Positions 46,159-57,885 of a stretch of 64,000 nt of DNA are shown piece after piece. The stretch lies in the NCBI RefSeq assembly GCF_000801105.2, contig NC_079511.1:17755792-17819791 (forward strand), read 5' to 3'. Made by a program: the position numbers and the translations under genes. Below the pieces are notes generated by a model, which was not told the DNA's origin, made no database searches, and saw nothing but the letters and a program-made list of their open reading frames with translations. How positions within the stretch are numbered: position 1 is the first letter of the stretch; each line of letters opens with the position of its first letter. This DNA is from Raphanus sativus. Its lineage: Eukaryota > Streptophyta > Magnoliopsida > Brassicales > Brassicaceae.

Positions 46159-46896
46159 TTGTTTCGTCCACGGGGTGTAACGAAAGACGTTTGTTTCAAT
46201 GTTCTCTTTAATTTAATTTTGCAGGTTGAATATGAGGATCCAGATTACTCCATATGGTTTCACGAATTAGTTCAGGGTCCACTTGCAAAGGTCACCACAT
46301 CACCAATGTATTTCTCACGAGGCTTTACTTTTCATACGTACGAGTATGGTAAACACCGGGCGACCAGCAATTATGGAATTTGTGTGAAAGGAGAAACCGA
46401 TTTCTACGGGATCTTGCAGGAGATTATTGAAGTGGAATTCCCTGGGTTATTGAAGCTGAAATGCGTCATATTCAAATGTGACTGGTTCGACCCCGTGGTC
46501 AACAGAGGTGTTCGATTTAACAAATTCGGTGTAGTTGCTGTCAATGGTGGACGGAGGTACAACAAATTCGAGCCTTTCATATTAGCTTCGCAAGCAGACC
46601 AAGTTAGCTTCCTACCATACCCGAGGTTGCGAGAATCTGGAATAAGTTGGTTAGCCGTTATCAAAGTTACACCCCGTGGACGAATAATCGTTGGAGAAGA
46701 ACAACCATTGCAAGAAGAACACATCAATGAAGTCGAAGAACCTGAACAACAAATGGAAGACATCCTACTCATTGATCCGCATAATCATGAGTATGAAGAT
46801 CTCCCCGACGATACCACTGACGATGCTGTTGAAGACGAGTTTAATGAAAGTGATGATGTTTCTAGTGTTGAAGAGAATGATGATGTATCTGAATGA
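46159..46896 (+). pseudogene. CACTA transposase remnant, DUF4216 region
   Basis: Open frame with FHTYEYGKHRATSNYGICVK, then LKCVIFKCDWFDPV and VNRGVRFNKFGVVAVN, DQVSFLPYP: the DUF4216 signature of plant En/Spm transposases. A highly acidic tail follows. It continues the DUF4218 piece in the usual order. Confidence 0.88.
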
Positions 46897-47059
46897 TGAT
46901 GTAATTTTTTAAAAATATTATTTATTTTCATACTTAATTAATGCATTTGGGGTTTAGGGTTTGAGATTGAGTTTAGGGTATGAGGTTTGGTGTTTGAGAT
47001 TGAGTTTTAAGTTAAAGGATGTTTGAGGTTTGGTGTTTGTGGTTTACATTTTTAGGGAT

Positions 47060-47260
47060 TTTAACGTTATCGACGTTAATTCCTCGTAACGAGAAACACG
47101 GGCCTTGCAAAATCCACGTAAGCTGATTTCGTCGTAAAGAACACGTTAAAAATAAACACAGGCCTTGCAAATTCCACGTAAGCTTGCGAGGTCTTTACGA
47201 CGAAATCAGATTACGTGGAAATAACAGGCCTTTTAGCTGTTTCGTCGTAAAGACCTTGTT
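47060..47260. repeat. CACTA subterminal-type repeat block
   Basis: Short repeats of TTACGTGGA, GGCCTTGCAAA and TTTACGACGAAA in both orientations, matching those near 48640-49020. They are likely transposase-binding subterminal repeats of the right-hand element. Confidence 0.6.
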
Positions 47261-47322
47261 AATTTACGTTGATTTAATGAGTATCGTGTGTAAATCCCTA
47301 AAACTCTAAACCCTACAGTCAG

Positions 47323-48430
47323 ATGTTCTGTGGTGATCCTGCTGCTGGATCATCATCTTCAGCTCCCGGTTCCTCCATCCCGGAGATTGTCCCGGAGTCT
47401 CAGTCACAGCCACCATCGGTTCCTCCATCTGGTGCACCACCCCCACCTGCTGCACCTCAGGCAGTTCCAAACCCGGTTGCACCCGAATACATTCATCCGG
47501 AGTTGCGGGTGCCGCCGACCGCTCCTTTTGCTCGGTACACGGTTGAGGATCTTCTCGCTCAACCAGGTCGAGCCGGTTTACCGGTTTTAGACCCCGACCG
47601 ACCAGAGGGGACTCTGTGGTACGTAATTTTTTTTATTTAAATATTTTTAGAATTATTAATAATTTTTTTTAATACTTTAACTTTGTTTTTTTCAGGTTTG
47701 GGGTCGACAATTATGTCGCTACGAGCGTATCCGATATAATCAAAGGATATTTCTCCGAGGCTCACCCAAACTGGAAAAAGACGCCGCACCACGTTAGAAA
47801 CACGTGGTTCAAGATGTTTGCTGTAAGTTTTTTAAATTAATTATTTTATGTTTAATTTTTCGTCACAGTACTTACTTATGGGCTAACGGGTCAACGTCAA
47901 GCAGTTCCACTTTCTCGGTCCGAAAAGTGCATTGTTGGAATTGGATTGGAACGCCAAGTGGCTTTAGTAGCTTCGGTCACTCGGAATACTTTCCTCCCTT
48001 CCTATACAAATGAAAGACATCACAGCAAAGGACAGGAAGACTGCTAAGCCACATACCTGCACACATCATGCATAGCAATTCCCAGACGGAAAAATTGACA
48101 GACAGCTACAGGCGGGCGTACTTAGCTACTAATGCTGGGAAGAGGAACCCAAGGGATTTCTACTCACTTTTTGACCAAGATTGAGCCAGATACTTTATAG
48201 AAAAGATGGCATTTTTGATGACTTTTATTTCATTAATATTTTTTAACTAATTATTAATCTTTTTTGGGTTTAAAAATGCAGCAAAGATACCATTGGTCCA
48301 TCGGGGTTCACGAGGACGTGAAACGGGAGTTCACCGCAAAGGCGAAGAAGCGGTTGTTGGACACCGTAGGCAACTGGAAGGAGGACTGGATCTACAAGGG
48401 TTACAAGGACGGGCAACCCGACTTAGTTTT
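47323..48430 (+). pseudogene. Transposase_24 (Ptta/En/Spm) remnant
   Basis: First exon-like piece 47323-47632: proline/serine-rich, then [21 protein letters not shown]. After an intron-like gap, DIIKGYFSEAHPNWKKTP with HHVRNTWFKMF at 47730-47820, and QQRYHWS..VKREFTAKAKKRLLDTV to WKEDWIYKGYKDG at 48280-48412. These are typical of PF03004 proteins, the second gene of CACTA elements (TNP1-like partner that binds element ends). Pieces in between are eroded. Confidence 0.85.
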
Positions 48431-49043
48431 TTTTTTGTGTAATATTAAAATTCCAAACTTTTATTTATATAATATTTTCGGTTTTTATTTATTCCAATTT
48501 TTTTAATATTTTCGCATTAGTAATTATTTATATTTCTAATATTTTTGAAATAATTATTTAAATCTATAATATTAAAATTTAAAATTAAAAAGTAAATTCA
48601 GTTATACAAATCGAAGCAAATTCCTCGTTAACTCACGAGGACTTAACGAGTAAGTGGACGTGTAAGGAACGACGAAACTTTACGACGAATGTACGTGTTT
48701 GATTATACGTTTCCTTTACGACGAAAGTTTACGTCATCTTTACGTGTAATGTTTACGTATACTTTACGACTATTTTTACGTTTATCTTACGTGGATTCTT
48801 TACGTGTATTTTACGAGGAATTATTACGTATTATTTACGTGGAAAGTTAGCGTCTACTGTACGCGGAAATCTACGTGTCCTTTACGACGAAAATTTAACC
48901 TTCCTTTTACGACGAAATGGGTCCCTCGTACTCTTACGACGAAATGGCGATTAAATATCCGTTACGACCAAACTTTAACGACAATATGTACGACGATTTA
49001 GCGAGGAAAATGGTCGTCGTTAAAATCGTGTTTTCTTGTAGTG

Positions 49044-49614
49044 TATGTTCAGATGAGATGATATGTCTATGTTTGATGATCTTACTCGATATGGTAATTT
49101 CTTATCAGATAATTATTAACTCTGCTTTGCTAGTGGCAGATTTAAATAGTATATGTCAAGAAGGAATGATGCATATTTAAAACTGAGCATTACCTGAAGT
49201 TAATCATGAAGAGATGATGGTCGCTGGTCATGGTAAGGAAAGTAAAGATGGAGAAGCTGATGAGTATAAGACTTATGTTGTTAGTATAAGACCTTAATGT
49301 TGTTTTTTTTTTTTGACCTTAATGTTGTTAGTGTAAGAGTCTATGTAAAATGTATAATTTATGAATTAATACAATGTATATTTTGGTTATAAATCAATTT
49401 GCAGTTTAAATATTTCATCATAAAATGAAAAGATAACACAACAACTAATATGATAGAAAAAAGAAAAATCTAATTCTAATAACAAATTCGAAAAAAAAAA
49501 TTTAACTCAAGATCAAAACCCTAAACATGCCCTAAACCCCAACCCTAATATTTTTAACCTCAAGATATATAAATGTAAAACTAAAGTATAAAATGATAGT
49601 TAAAGTTTTTTATA

Positions 49615-49654
<40 letters not shown>

Positions 49655-50544
49655 ATTTAGGGGTTTGTATATATATAATAATTTAGGGGGGTGTATTTAA
49701 AATCCTAAACCACATATCTTATATCATACTTCAAACTTTAAACTCAAAATTTTATTTTTCAACAATTCATTTTTAAAATCCAAACTTTATACACCATAGA
49801 CATTACCCTAAACCCTAAACTTTAAACTTAAACAATACATCTCGAAATCTATTCATAAAATTTGTTAAAATCTAATTTAGTTAGAACTATAAACTGTAGC
49901 ACAATTCATTTTAAAAGAAAACTTGTATTTCTTTTACACTAAATGATTTCTTTCCGTAAACATATGTATCATAAGTCTAAAACAATTTCAAAGGTCCAAA
50001 ATCACTATTCTCACCTTTTTATTATTTTAAAAAATTATTTCAGAAATTAAATCTTAACCCCAAAACCTAAACCTTCAAGTTTATTCTAAAACTAAATCAT
50101 ATACTTAATCCAAAATCTTAACCCTGACCCCTAAACCACATATCTCATTTTAACATATATCATAAAACATTAAATTTTAATTTCTAAATGAATTATGTTT
50201 CTGTAAATAAATTAAAATTTCAAATATAAAATTTAGATTTCAAAATTTAAATTATGATACCAAATTATTTAAAGCTTAAATAATTTTTATAATAGTAATA
50301 AATAAAATAAGAAGACAATTTGTATTGTTTTATTTGAACCATTGATTGATTTGAATCAATGACCTATATTCATTCTTGTATCAATCCTCACCCTTTTTTC
50401 TATTGGTTAGAAAAAATTGTGGGTGGATTGATAATCTTAACCATAGATTAGATCTTTTGAAGGGTTCAGATTTAATATTTCTGTGTTTGTTTATCTCTCT
50501 CTCTCTCCCTCTCTCACGCTTCTCACTTTCTTCGTTTCTTTCTT

Positions 50545-50592
<48 letters not shown>

Positions 50593-51592
50593 ACAAAGAA
50601 CGAGATTCAAGACCTTACAAAAAATCACACCAGAAACGAACTCTGTCTCTCCTCGTTCTCTATTTCTGTCTCAACCACTCATTTTATCTATCCTCTTATC
50701 AATGCTTCTTCTTTTCCAGATGCATATTCATGGTCTTAGTTAACACCAACCACATCTCAGGTAGTCAGGTTTGTCATATGTTCCTTGTTTTGCTTTGAGA
50801 TTTTTGAATGAATGATTAGTGTTGTTTGACAAGATTGTAACTTGATTAAATGGGGATTTGACTTTAGGGACGGGGAAGAGGAAGTGGAATGGATAATGGG
50901 ATGCCTGGTGGTTGTTCTTGTTCTCTATAGGTATGTATGATGCAGTCAATATTCAATAGCCATTGTTCTCTCTCTGGTTTTGAATTTGATTTGTTTGTTC
51001 TTGTTACAGGAAGAAGCAGGATATGAAGAAGCTGTGCTAGTGGAGATGGAGCAGAGCAAGAAGAAAAATAGTAAGAGGGAGAAGGAGAGAAGACAGAAGA
51101 TGACGATGGGAGGAAGATGACAGAAGAAGATGAAGGCAGTGGCGTAGATTAGGTTTAGTTGGTTTATTTATTAGGTTTGGTTTAGATAGGATTGGTTTAA
51201 TAAACCGGGTTTGTGTGTAAACCAATGTTAATAAATAAATTGGTATTAATTGTAAACCAGTTATTTGTATATTGTTTTAGTTTAATAAATAAAATTTAAT
51301 TTTTAATTATGAATTAATTTTTAATTTAATTTTGAATTATTTAATTATGTAATATGTTTTAGTTAATTATGTTTAGGTGTAAGTTTTTTTAATTTGGTTC
51401 GGTTTGGTAATTATTTTTAATAAATTTTGGATAATTAAAAACAAATTAATAACACCAAACATTTGCTATCGTTGTATGTTTAATTATAGCACAAAGAAAA
51501 ACTGCTATTAAAAGGGTTGGATCTATTATAACGGGCGATGTCAGAGCGTCCAAGGAAACGCTATTAAACATGAATCATAGCGTTTTTCGTCC
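49044..51592 (+). other. right side of outer CACTA: AT-rich DNA, microsatellites, gene-like fragments
   Basis: Mostly AT-rich, with degenerate CCCTAAA-like stretches (49500-50110), an AT microsatellite (49619-49651) and a CT microsatellite (50548-50589) in a promoter/leader-like setting. Near 51010-51120 there is a lysine- and glutamate-rich exon-like piece (MEQSKKKNSKREKERRQK) after an ACAG acceptor. No gene recognised. Confidence 0.45.
50548..50589. repeat. CT dinucleotide microsatellite
   Basis: About 20 CT units in a pyrimidine-rich stretch, reminiscent of a plant 5' leader. Confidence 0.95.
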
Positions 51593-51620
51593 GCTATTAC
51601 TACCCACATTTCATTTAGTG

Positions 51621-52417
51621 TCCATGCCTTATACCCGTGAAAGGAAGTTGGCACCATCACTGATGAAGACTTGTACCTCTTCTTCCCAGCCATTAAGCCC
51701 TACGCTACCCACACGTAGCTCCCTTTCTCCACAGAGATCTACTCGGAGGTTGGATGGGTCAGTTTCTTTGTGGGACGTCTTCAGCACTACATAGATTTGG
51801 ATTGGACCACCGGTGATTCCTCACCAAAGATTGGGATTGGAGGATTGATCACACCATTGCTTGAGTTCAAGGGTATCTCGTTGGGAAATGACGCGAAAGC
51901 CCCGAACTTCATCGATGCTCCTTACTTGAGGCAAGCCACTTATTTTAGTGGGAAGCACAAGGGCAACTACGTCTACCACTACAAGCTCAAGGGCAAAAAA
52001 GCTAAGGTTGTCCTACCAAACAGGGAGCTGACGAGTCTAGATGGGCCCTACGAGATTAGCTTCAACATTCCTAGGGGAGCCTTCCTTGGTGAGCATGGGT
52101 CCCTTAATCCCATCGGTACTTCCACAGAAGCAGAAGAAGGTAGAACAAGTTCTGTGATAGAGTCTGATCCAGAGGAAGAGGAAGACGCTGAGCCCATTTA
52201 TGGACAACCTCGCTACACCTTCACACCATATTCCGTAACCCTACCTCCTGGTACCCTTCGCGACGCCCATGATCACATCAGTCGGCTCCAGAGATGGAGC
52301 AAGGCTCAGGATAGGACGATGGAAAATCTCAAAAACAAGTGCAAGGCATTTAGCAAGACAGCGAAGAGGCAAGCAAAGTCAACATCCAAGATCTTGAGGA
52401 AGATACTGATGTTTTGA
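51621..52417 (+). pseudogene. F2 env-position ATHILA ORF-1-like gene, 3' part
   Basis: Resumes after the CACTA element in the frame cut at 43409. Early stops lie at about 51636 and 51716. It is then open to 52415: IGIGGLITPLLEFKGISLG, YHYKLKGKKAKVVLPN, an acidic stretch and a helical end. It fits the C-terminal part of the ATHILA ORF-1 family. No obvious transmembrane segment. Confidence 0.75.
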
Positions 52418-53232
52418 CTAGGGGAGGAATAGCGGGATGTAGCAGAGCGGACTTTGAGTTCCCAGACAACCCAGTACACAACCTCCACCAAACCGCTCAG
52501 CCCTTAGCTTCCCTCTCACTGAAAGACATCAACAGGTCGCTTCAGAAACCCACCCATGCTCCCCTCCTCCTCGGGCAACAAATCGCCCTCCCTTGCTGAT
52601 TCTGAGGATGAGATCGAGATTGAGGAGATCTCTAGCTAGCCACGATTCGAGGCGCACATCACCATGCCAGGCGGCTACTACACCACGTTCCCACCTGACA
52701 CCGATGAGTACGGGGCATCTGCCTCTGCTCGCTACCCATAGGAGGTACTCCGTAACCTTCTCTTGTATATACTAGCTTTTATTTTTCTTTTTAGGATTTC
52801 TTTTCGGTATCTCTCTCAGCTTAACAACACAGAGACTTTGTGACTTAAGTTTGGGGGAGTTACCAAGTATTTAATCTCGTTTGCTTTGATGGTTTTGAAT
52901 CGAGTCTTGCATTTAGCATTTAGCATAAAAAAAAAACCAAAAAAAACATTTGAAAATTTTGAAAAAAAAATCATTTAGTTTGCATCATTTGCACTTTTAG
53001 GAGAGTTTAGAGCATATAGGTTGCATTCATTTGCATTGGGAGCAATGATTTAAAACGCCTTGTAGAGAGCACTGTCTAGCCTTGTTTAGTTCATGCACCT
53101 CTCTTAAAAACCTTGTAAGCTTCGTGCCTTGAAAACTCTCCCTGAAACTCAATCTTTTAAGCCAACTACAACCTTGAATGAACTGAATGAACTTAATTTC
53201 TTGCTCATGGTCCCTTGTGTGCTAAGTCATGA
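52418..53232 (+). other. F2 3' non-coding region with G-run
   Basis: No confident coding content. A CACAG-AGA-CTTTGTG hairpin-like sequence and AAGTTTGGGGGAG (about 52827-52860) correspond to the internal hairpin/G-run block of element A and the SID elements. A-rich at 52925-52970. Ends at the join with a SID LTR piece. Confidence 0.55.
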
Positions 53233-53703
53233 ATATCCCGACTGGACAATCGATCGGCGCTGCGAAAGGTGTATCGCTCGATATCCTTATAGGATATTGA
53301 TCGACTCTTTTTATGGTCAACAGACGACAGTTAAGATCAGAGATCTAGTTATTTAACCAGTGAGACATCACTGATTGTTAAGCGGCTGAGTTCTATAATA
53401 TCATGCAAACAACCTGTTAGGCATCTATAGACATTATAATCCCCAATACCTGAATAAAAGCAATATGTCTAGCACTCTTCCTTATCTTATAAACAACCAT
53501 CACATTGTTAGTAGAGCAACTACCTTGCTCAATTATGATTGTCATTTTACATTTCCTTCATAAAAAGCAACTTCACCTAGGATTGATTAATTAATTAGAT
53601 TTAATTGGTTTCCTAGCTCCTCGTGATTCAATCCCTAAGTACTACAGTTGAACCTCTTATTTGAGAGAATAAAGCACTCTTTAGGGTAATTTGAGTGGTA
53701 TCA
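53233..53703 (+). repeat. SID LTR fragment (3' third)
   Basis: Matches 10559-11015 and ends GAGTGGTATCA at 53703 directly against satellite DNA. The 5' part of the LTR is missing, joined to F2 3' sequence. Confidence 0.85.
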
Positions 53704-55490
53704 TAACTCATTACTCCAATGAGATATATTCAACTTCCTAGTAATTCTACACTGATTAATGGTTTCAAATCAAGCTTCTTACATCTTGGTTCATCCTGGT
53801 TTGATAAGAATAATGAAGATATTGCCATAGAAAGTGACAGGCTAATCTGAAATCATCTGAATAGAAAGTGGGATAGCTTCTTCCTCATAACTCCTATGAG
53901 ATTTATTCAACTTCCTGGTCATTCTATACTGATTAATGGTTTCAAATCAAGCTTCTTACATCTTGGTTCCTCCTGGTTTGAAAAGAATCGTTAAGATATT
54001 GCTATATGTTCGAACAGACAAATCATGAATCATCTGAATAGAAAGTGGGATAGCTTCTTCCTCATAACTCTTATGAGATTTATTCAACATCCTGGTCATT
54101 ATATACTGATTAATGGTTTCAAATCAAGCTCTTACATCTTTGTTCATCCTGGTTTGATATGAATTGTGAAGATATTGCCATATGTCCAAACAGGCCAATC
54201 TAGAATCATTTGAATAGAAAGAGGGATAGCTTCTTCCTCATAACTCCTATGAGATTTATTCAACTTCCTGGTCAATTTATACTGATTAATGGTTTCAAAT
54301 CAAGCTTCTTACATCTTGGTTCCTCCTGGTTAGATAAGAATCATGAAGATATTGCCATATGTTCGAACAGATAAATCTTGAATCATCTGAATAAAAAGTG
54401 GGATAGCTTCTTCCTTATAACTCGTATGAGATTTATTCAACTTACTGGTCCTTCTACACTGATTAATGGTTTCAAATCAATCTTATTACATTTTTGTTCA
54501 TCCTTGTTTGATAAGAATCATGAAGATATTGCTATATGTTCGAACATGCAAATCTGGAATCATTTGAATAGAAAGTGAGATTTATTCAACTTACTGGTCA
54601 TTTTATACTGATTAATGGTTTCAAATCAAGCTCTAACATCTTGGTTCATCATGGTTTGATAAGAATAATGAAGATATTGCCATATGTACGAAGAGGTTAA
54701 TCTGGAATCATCTAAATAAAAAGTGATATAGCTTCTTCCTCATAACTCTTATGAGATTTATTCAACTTCCTCGTCATTATATACTGATTAATGGTTATAA
54801 ATCAATCTTATTACATTTTTGTTCACCCTGATTTGATAAGAATCATGAAAATATTGCTATATGTCCGAACTTGCAAATCTGGAATCATCTGAATAGAAAG
54901 TGAGATAGCTTATTCCTCATAACTCCTATGAGATTTATTCAACTTACTGGTCATTTTATACTGATTAATGGTTTCAAATCAAGCTTCTAATAAAACCAGA
55001 ATAATGAAGATATTGCCATATGTACGAACATGTTAAACTGGAATCATCTGAATAGAAAGTGATATAGCTTCTTCCTCATAACTCCTATGAGATTTATTCA
55101 ACTTCCTGGTCATTCTATACTGATTAATGGTTTCAAATCAAGCTTCTTACATCTTGGTTCATCCTGGTTTGATATGAATCATGAAGATATTGCCATATGT
55201 ACGAATAGGTTACTCTGGAATTTTCTGAATAGAAAGTGGGATAACTTCTTCCTTATAACTCCTATGAGATTTATTCAACTTCCTGGTCATTCTACACTGA
55301 TTAATGGTTTCAAATCAAGCTTCTTAAATCTTGGTTCATCCTGGTTTGCTATGAATCATGAAGATATTGCCATATGTCCGTACAGGATAATCTGGAATCA
55401 TTGAATACAAAGTGGGATAGCTTCTTCTTCATAATTTCTATGAGATTTGTTCAACTTCCTGGTCATTCTATACTGATTAATGGTTTGATA
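53704..55490 (+). repeat. Tandem satellite, about ten monomers of 176-178 bp
   Basis: The phrase GAAGATATTGCCATATG and variants recurs at about 53816, 53995, 54171, 54348, 54523, 54668, 54847, 55009, 55186 and 55364; most spacings are 176-178, with two short monomers (about 145 and 162). Many monomers contain AAGCTT. The period and HindIII site fit Brassica centromeric satellites (CentBr-type), an identification I cannot confirm by search. Confidence 0.85.
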
Positions 55491-55492
55491 AG

Positions 55493-56434
55493 TGATATAC
55501 CATGATTTTGACGCGATTTTACCCATGGTATATAGATGTTTTAGATACTATTTACTACTATATAGAGTCTATTTAGCGTATTTACAGCTTCAGGGACGCT
55601 TTGGAGGAAAGTGATGATTTTGGTGTCTTTTGGAGCCTTTTGGTGCAGAACTGCACAGACGTATCAGATGTTTAGCTATGGATGAAGACCTTCCGACGGT
55701 GCTATTGAGCTGATCGTTTGACACAAGATAGATCATTTAGTTAGCTTTCCAATGCCACCGGTTTAAGGTTAATTCAATAGTTAGATCGGAAGTTATGCCC
55801 GTTTCACTGAAGAGTGGTAAGGTGCCTCGCGAGAGGAAGCTGTCGAGAAGAGGAATGCATATCGATCAATGCAACAGAGTGCATATCGATCGATTTGGAT
55901 GCCAGAATGCAGGCCGAGCATATTTAATGACCGAATGAAGCCCAGAAGCCACCATAAAGTTACCAAAATACCATTGGACGACCAGAAACCCTATTTATGT
56001 GTTTTCTATGCCATTGTTGACGGCTACGCTCTTTTTACTTCATTATTCTATTGCTCTTAGTTAGGAGAGAAGGGAGGAACTCCTTCAAAGTCCTCCTGGA
56101 ACTCCATTGGTTTTGGTGTTATATTATTTATGCTTTTCATATCTATTCATCTATGAGTTATGTGACAAACTTCATGTCTGAATAGATCCACCTGTTAGAT
56201 TTAGGGTTCAGATAGGTTATGTGTGATTAGCCCCAAATATGAATATCTGAGAATGTGATATTCATCTTAGGAGATCATACTTAAAGCTTGTGTAGGAGTA
56301 GCTAACCTACACACAGAAATAACATCCTTGGATCTATCATTTTTGAGCCAGCAGTTTACCTGGAACAGACGACAGCTGACTGGGTGATTGTTTGGTGAAC
56401 TGTATTCAACCTACGATCTGTAAAGCTTACTAGT
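55493..56434 (+). repeat. LTR, SID-related subtype b, truncated
   Basis: Starts TGATATACCATGATTTTGAC directly after satellite DNA and is cut at 56434 by element E5. Related to the minus-strand LTR at 6026-6962. One exact TCGATCGA near 55885. Confidence 0.75.
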
Positions 56435-57772
56435 TGATATACCATGGATATTATCCGTTTTTAACCATGGTATACTAGTGTTTTATTATATATTTAATCT
56501 CTTTTGTAGCCTGTTAGGTATGTTTTCAGATTCAGGAGCGTTTCGTGATAAAGTGATGTTTTTGGAGAATTTTGGAGTGCAAGAGATGATACACCCGAGT
56601 TGACCATTCAAGACCAAGTCGGAAGTCAACATTGCGATAAGAATCGATCGATACTCATCCAGAGTTGTCGATCGATGTAGCTGAGAAGATTCGCGTACTA
56701 GAAGATTATAATCGATCGATACACATCCAGTATTGTCGATCGATATCGAGGACGAAATGTTTTAGCCAACTACTCCACCAAAACTTCACCAAATTACAAG
56801 ATTGCCCCTGACGAGTTTTTAACCTAATGAAAATGCTTAAATATTCATGCTAAGTGTTTTTGACGGCAACCTTCGAAAGAAGCAAGCTTTGAAGAGTCTA
56901 AGCAGAGAGTGTGAGAGAGAGAGACTTGAGTTTTACTTGTTTTGAGAGATTGGAGAGATTTCTCATCTCCTTTTGTATTTCTACTTTATTCTATCTATGC
57001 AATTTTTTCATCTATCCATTGTCATGAATTGCTTAGCTATGTCTGAGTAGTCTACTTGTTAGATCTAGGGTTTAAATAGGTTTGTGGGATTAGCCCCAAA
57101 CTATAATTGCTAAGTTGTGATACTCATCAAATAGATTGCAACCTAAGCTTGTTCTGGAGTAGCTAACTAGAATATAGATCACTAGGATCTTTGATATCTT
57201 GAATTATCTGTTTGAACTAGTATTTCCTTGGAGAAGAGCTAACCGCCCTCCTTGAGATCTAGTGTTCATTATTGGCTCGCGCCAAGGCATATCTAGAAGC
57301 CGTCAATCGATATCCCGACAGGTGAATCGAGCGAAAGGTGTATCGATTGATATCTCTAAAGATGTTGATCGACTCTTTTTCTCTGTCAACATACGACAGT
57401 TGAGGCCAGAGATCTAGATTATTTAACCAGTGAGACATCACTGAGAGCTAAGCGACTGAGTTCTATAGTATCATGCAAGCAACTTGTTAGGTATTTATAG
57501 ACATTATAATCTCCATTCCTGAATAAAAGCCCTAAGTCTAGCACTCTTTATCACATTTAAACAACCCATCATATTGTTAGTTAGAGCAACTACCTTGCTC
57601 ATTTTAGGAATTTCTATTTTTTATTTCCATCATTAAAACCAACTTTACCTAGGATTGATTAGTAGATTTTATTTAATTGGTTCCCTAACTTCTCGTGATT
57701 CGATCCCTAAGTACTACAGCTGTACCTCTTATTTGAGAGAGTAAGCTCTACTGGATAATTTGAGCACTATCA
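56435..57772 (+). repeat. 5' LTR of E5 (1338 bp)
   Basis: TGATATACCATGG at 56435 to GAGCACTATCA at 57772. Four exact TCGATCGA at 56644-56740. Inserted in the subtype b LTR; the expected target duplication is CTAGT (56430-56434), with the other copy outside the window. Confidence 0.92.
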
Positions 57773-57776
57773 AGTT

Positions 57777-57793
57777 TGGCGCCGTTGCCGGGG
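57777..57793 (+). promoter_or_regulatory. primer-binding site, tRNA-Asp type (E5)
   Basis: TGGCGCCGTTGCCGGGG, four bases after the LTR; perfect complement to the tRNA-Asp 3' end. Confidence 0.93.
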
Positions 57794-57885
57794 AGGTTTG
57801 ATCGCTATTAGATTTAATCTTATTAATCTTATGCTTTTCTTTTTACCCCCTTTCTGATTAAAAATTTTCTTGTCTTTTCAGGTAC

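Larger units (their letters stand above)
44525..49043 (+). mobile_element. Inner degenerate CACTA element
   Basis: Left end CACTAGTAGAAAAACTG (44525), right end TTTTCTTGTAGTG (49043), the latter matching the CACTACAAGAAAA termini common in Brassicaceae En/Spm elements. The left subterminal region (44555-44900) repeats GCTACGAAA; the right one (48640-49020) and a middle block (47060-47260) repeat TTACGACGAAA. Flanks TGA and TAT do not match, so this may be a fusion of two elements. It contains transposase remnants. Confidence 0.65.
43410..51620 (+). mobile_element. Outer CACTA (En/Spm) element with gene-like fragments, 8211 bp
   Basis: Terminal inverted repeats CACTACAGGAAATGTGAG (43410) and, read inward from 51620, CACTAAATGAAATGTGGG; similarity continues through GTA-TAATAGC to about 28 bases. 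TCC duplications flank it. Its own sequence (43410-44524 and 49044-51620) has no transposase. It has subterminal GCTAT/AACGCTAT motifs and exon-like fragments, so it looks like a non-autonomous, gene-capturing type. A second CACTA sits inside. It splits the F2 env-position gene. Confidence 0.85.

Noticed and set aside
50381..50596. Arg-Glu repeat protein on the minus strand
   Set aside because: Pure translation of the CT/GA microsatellite.
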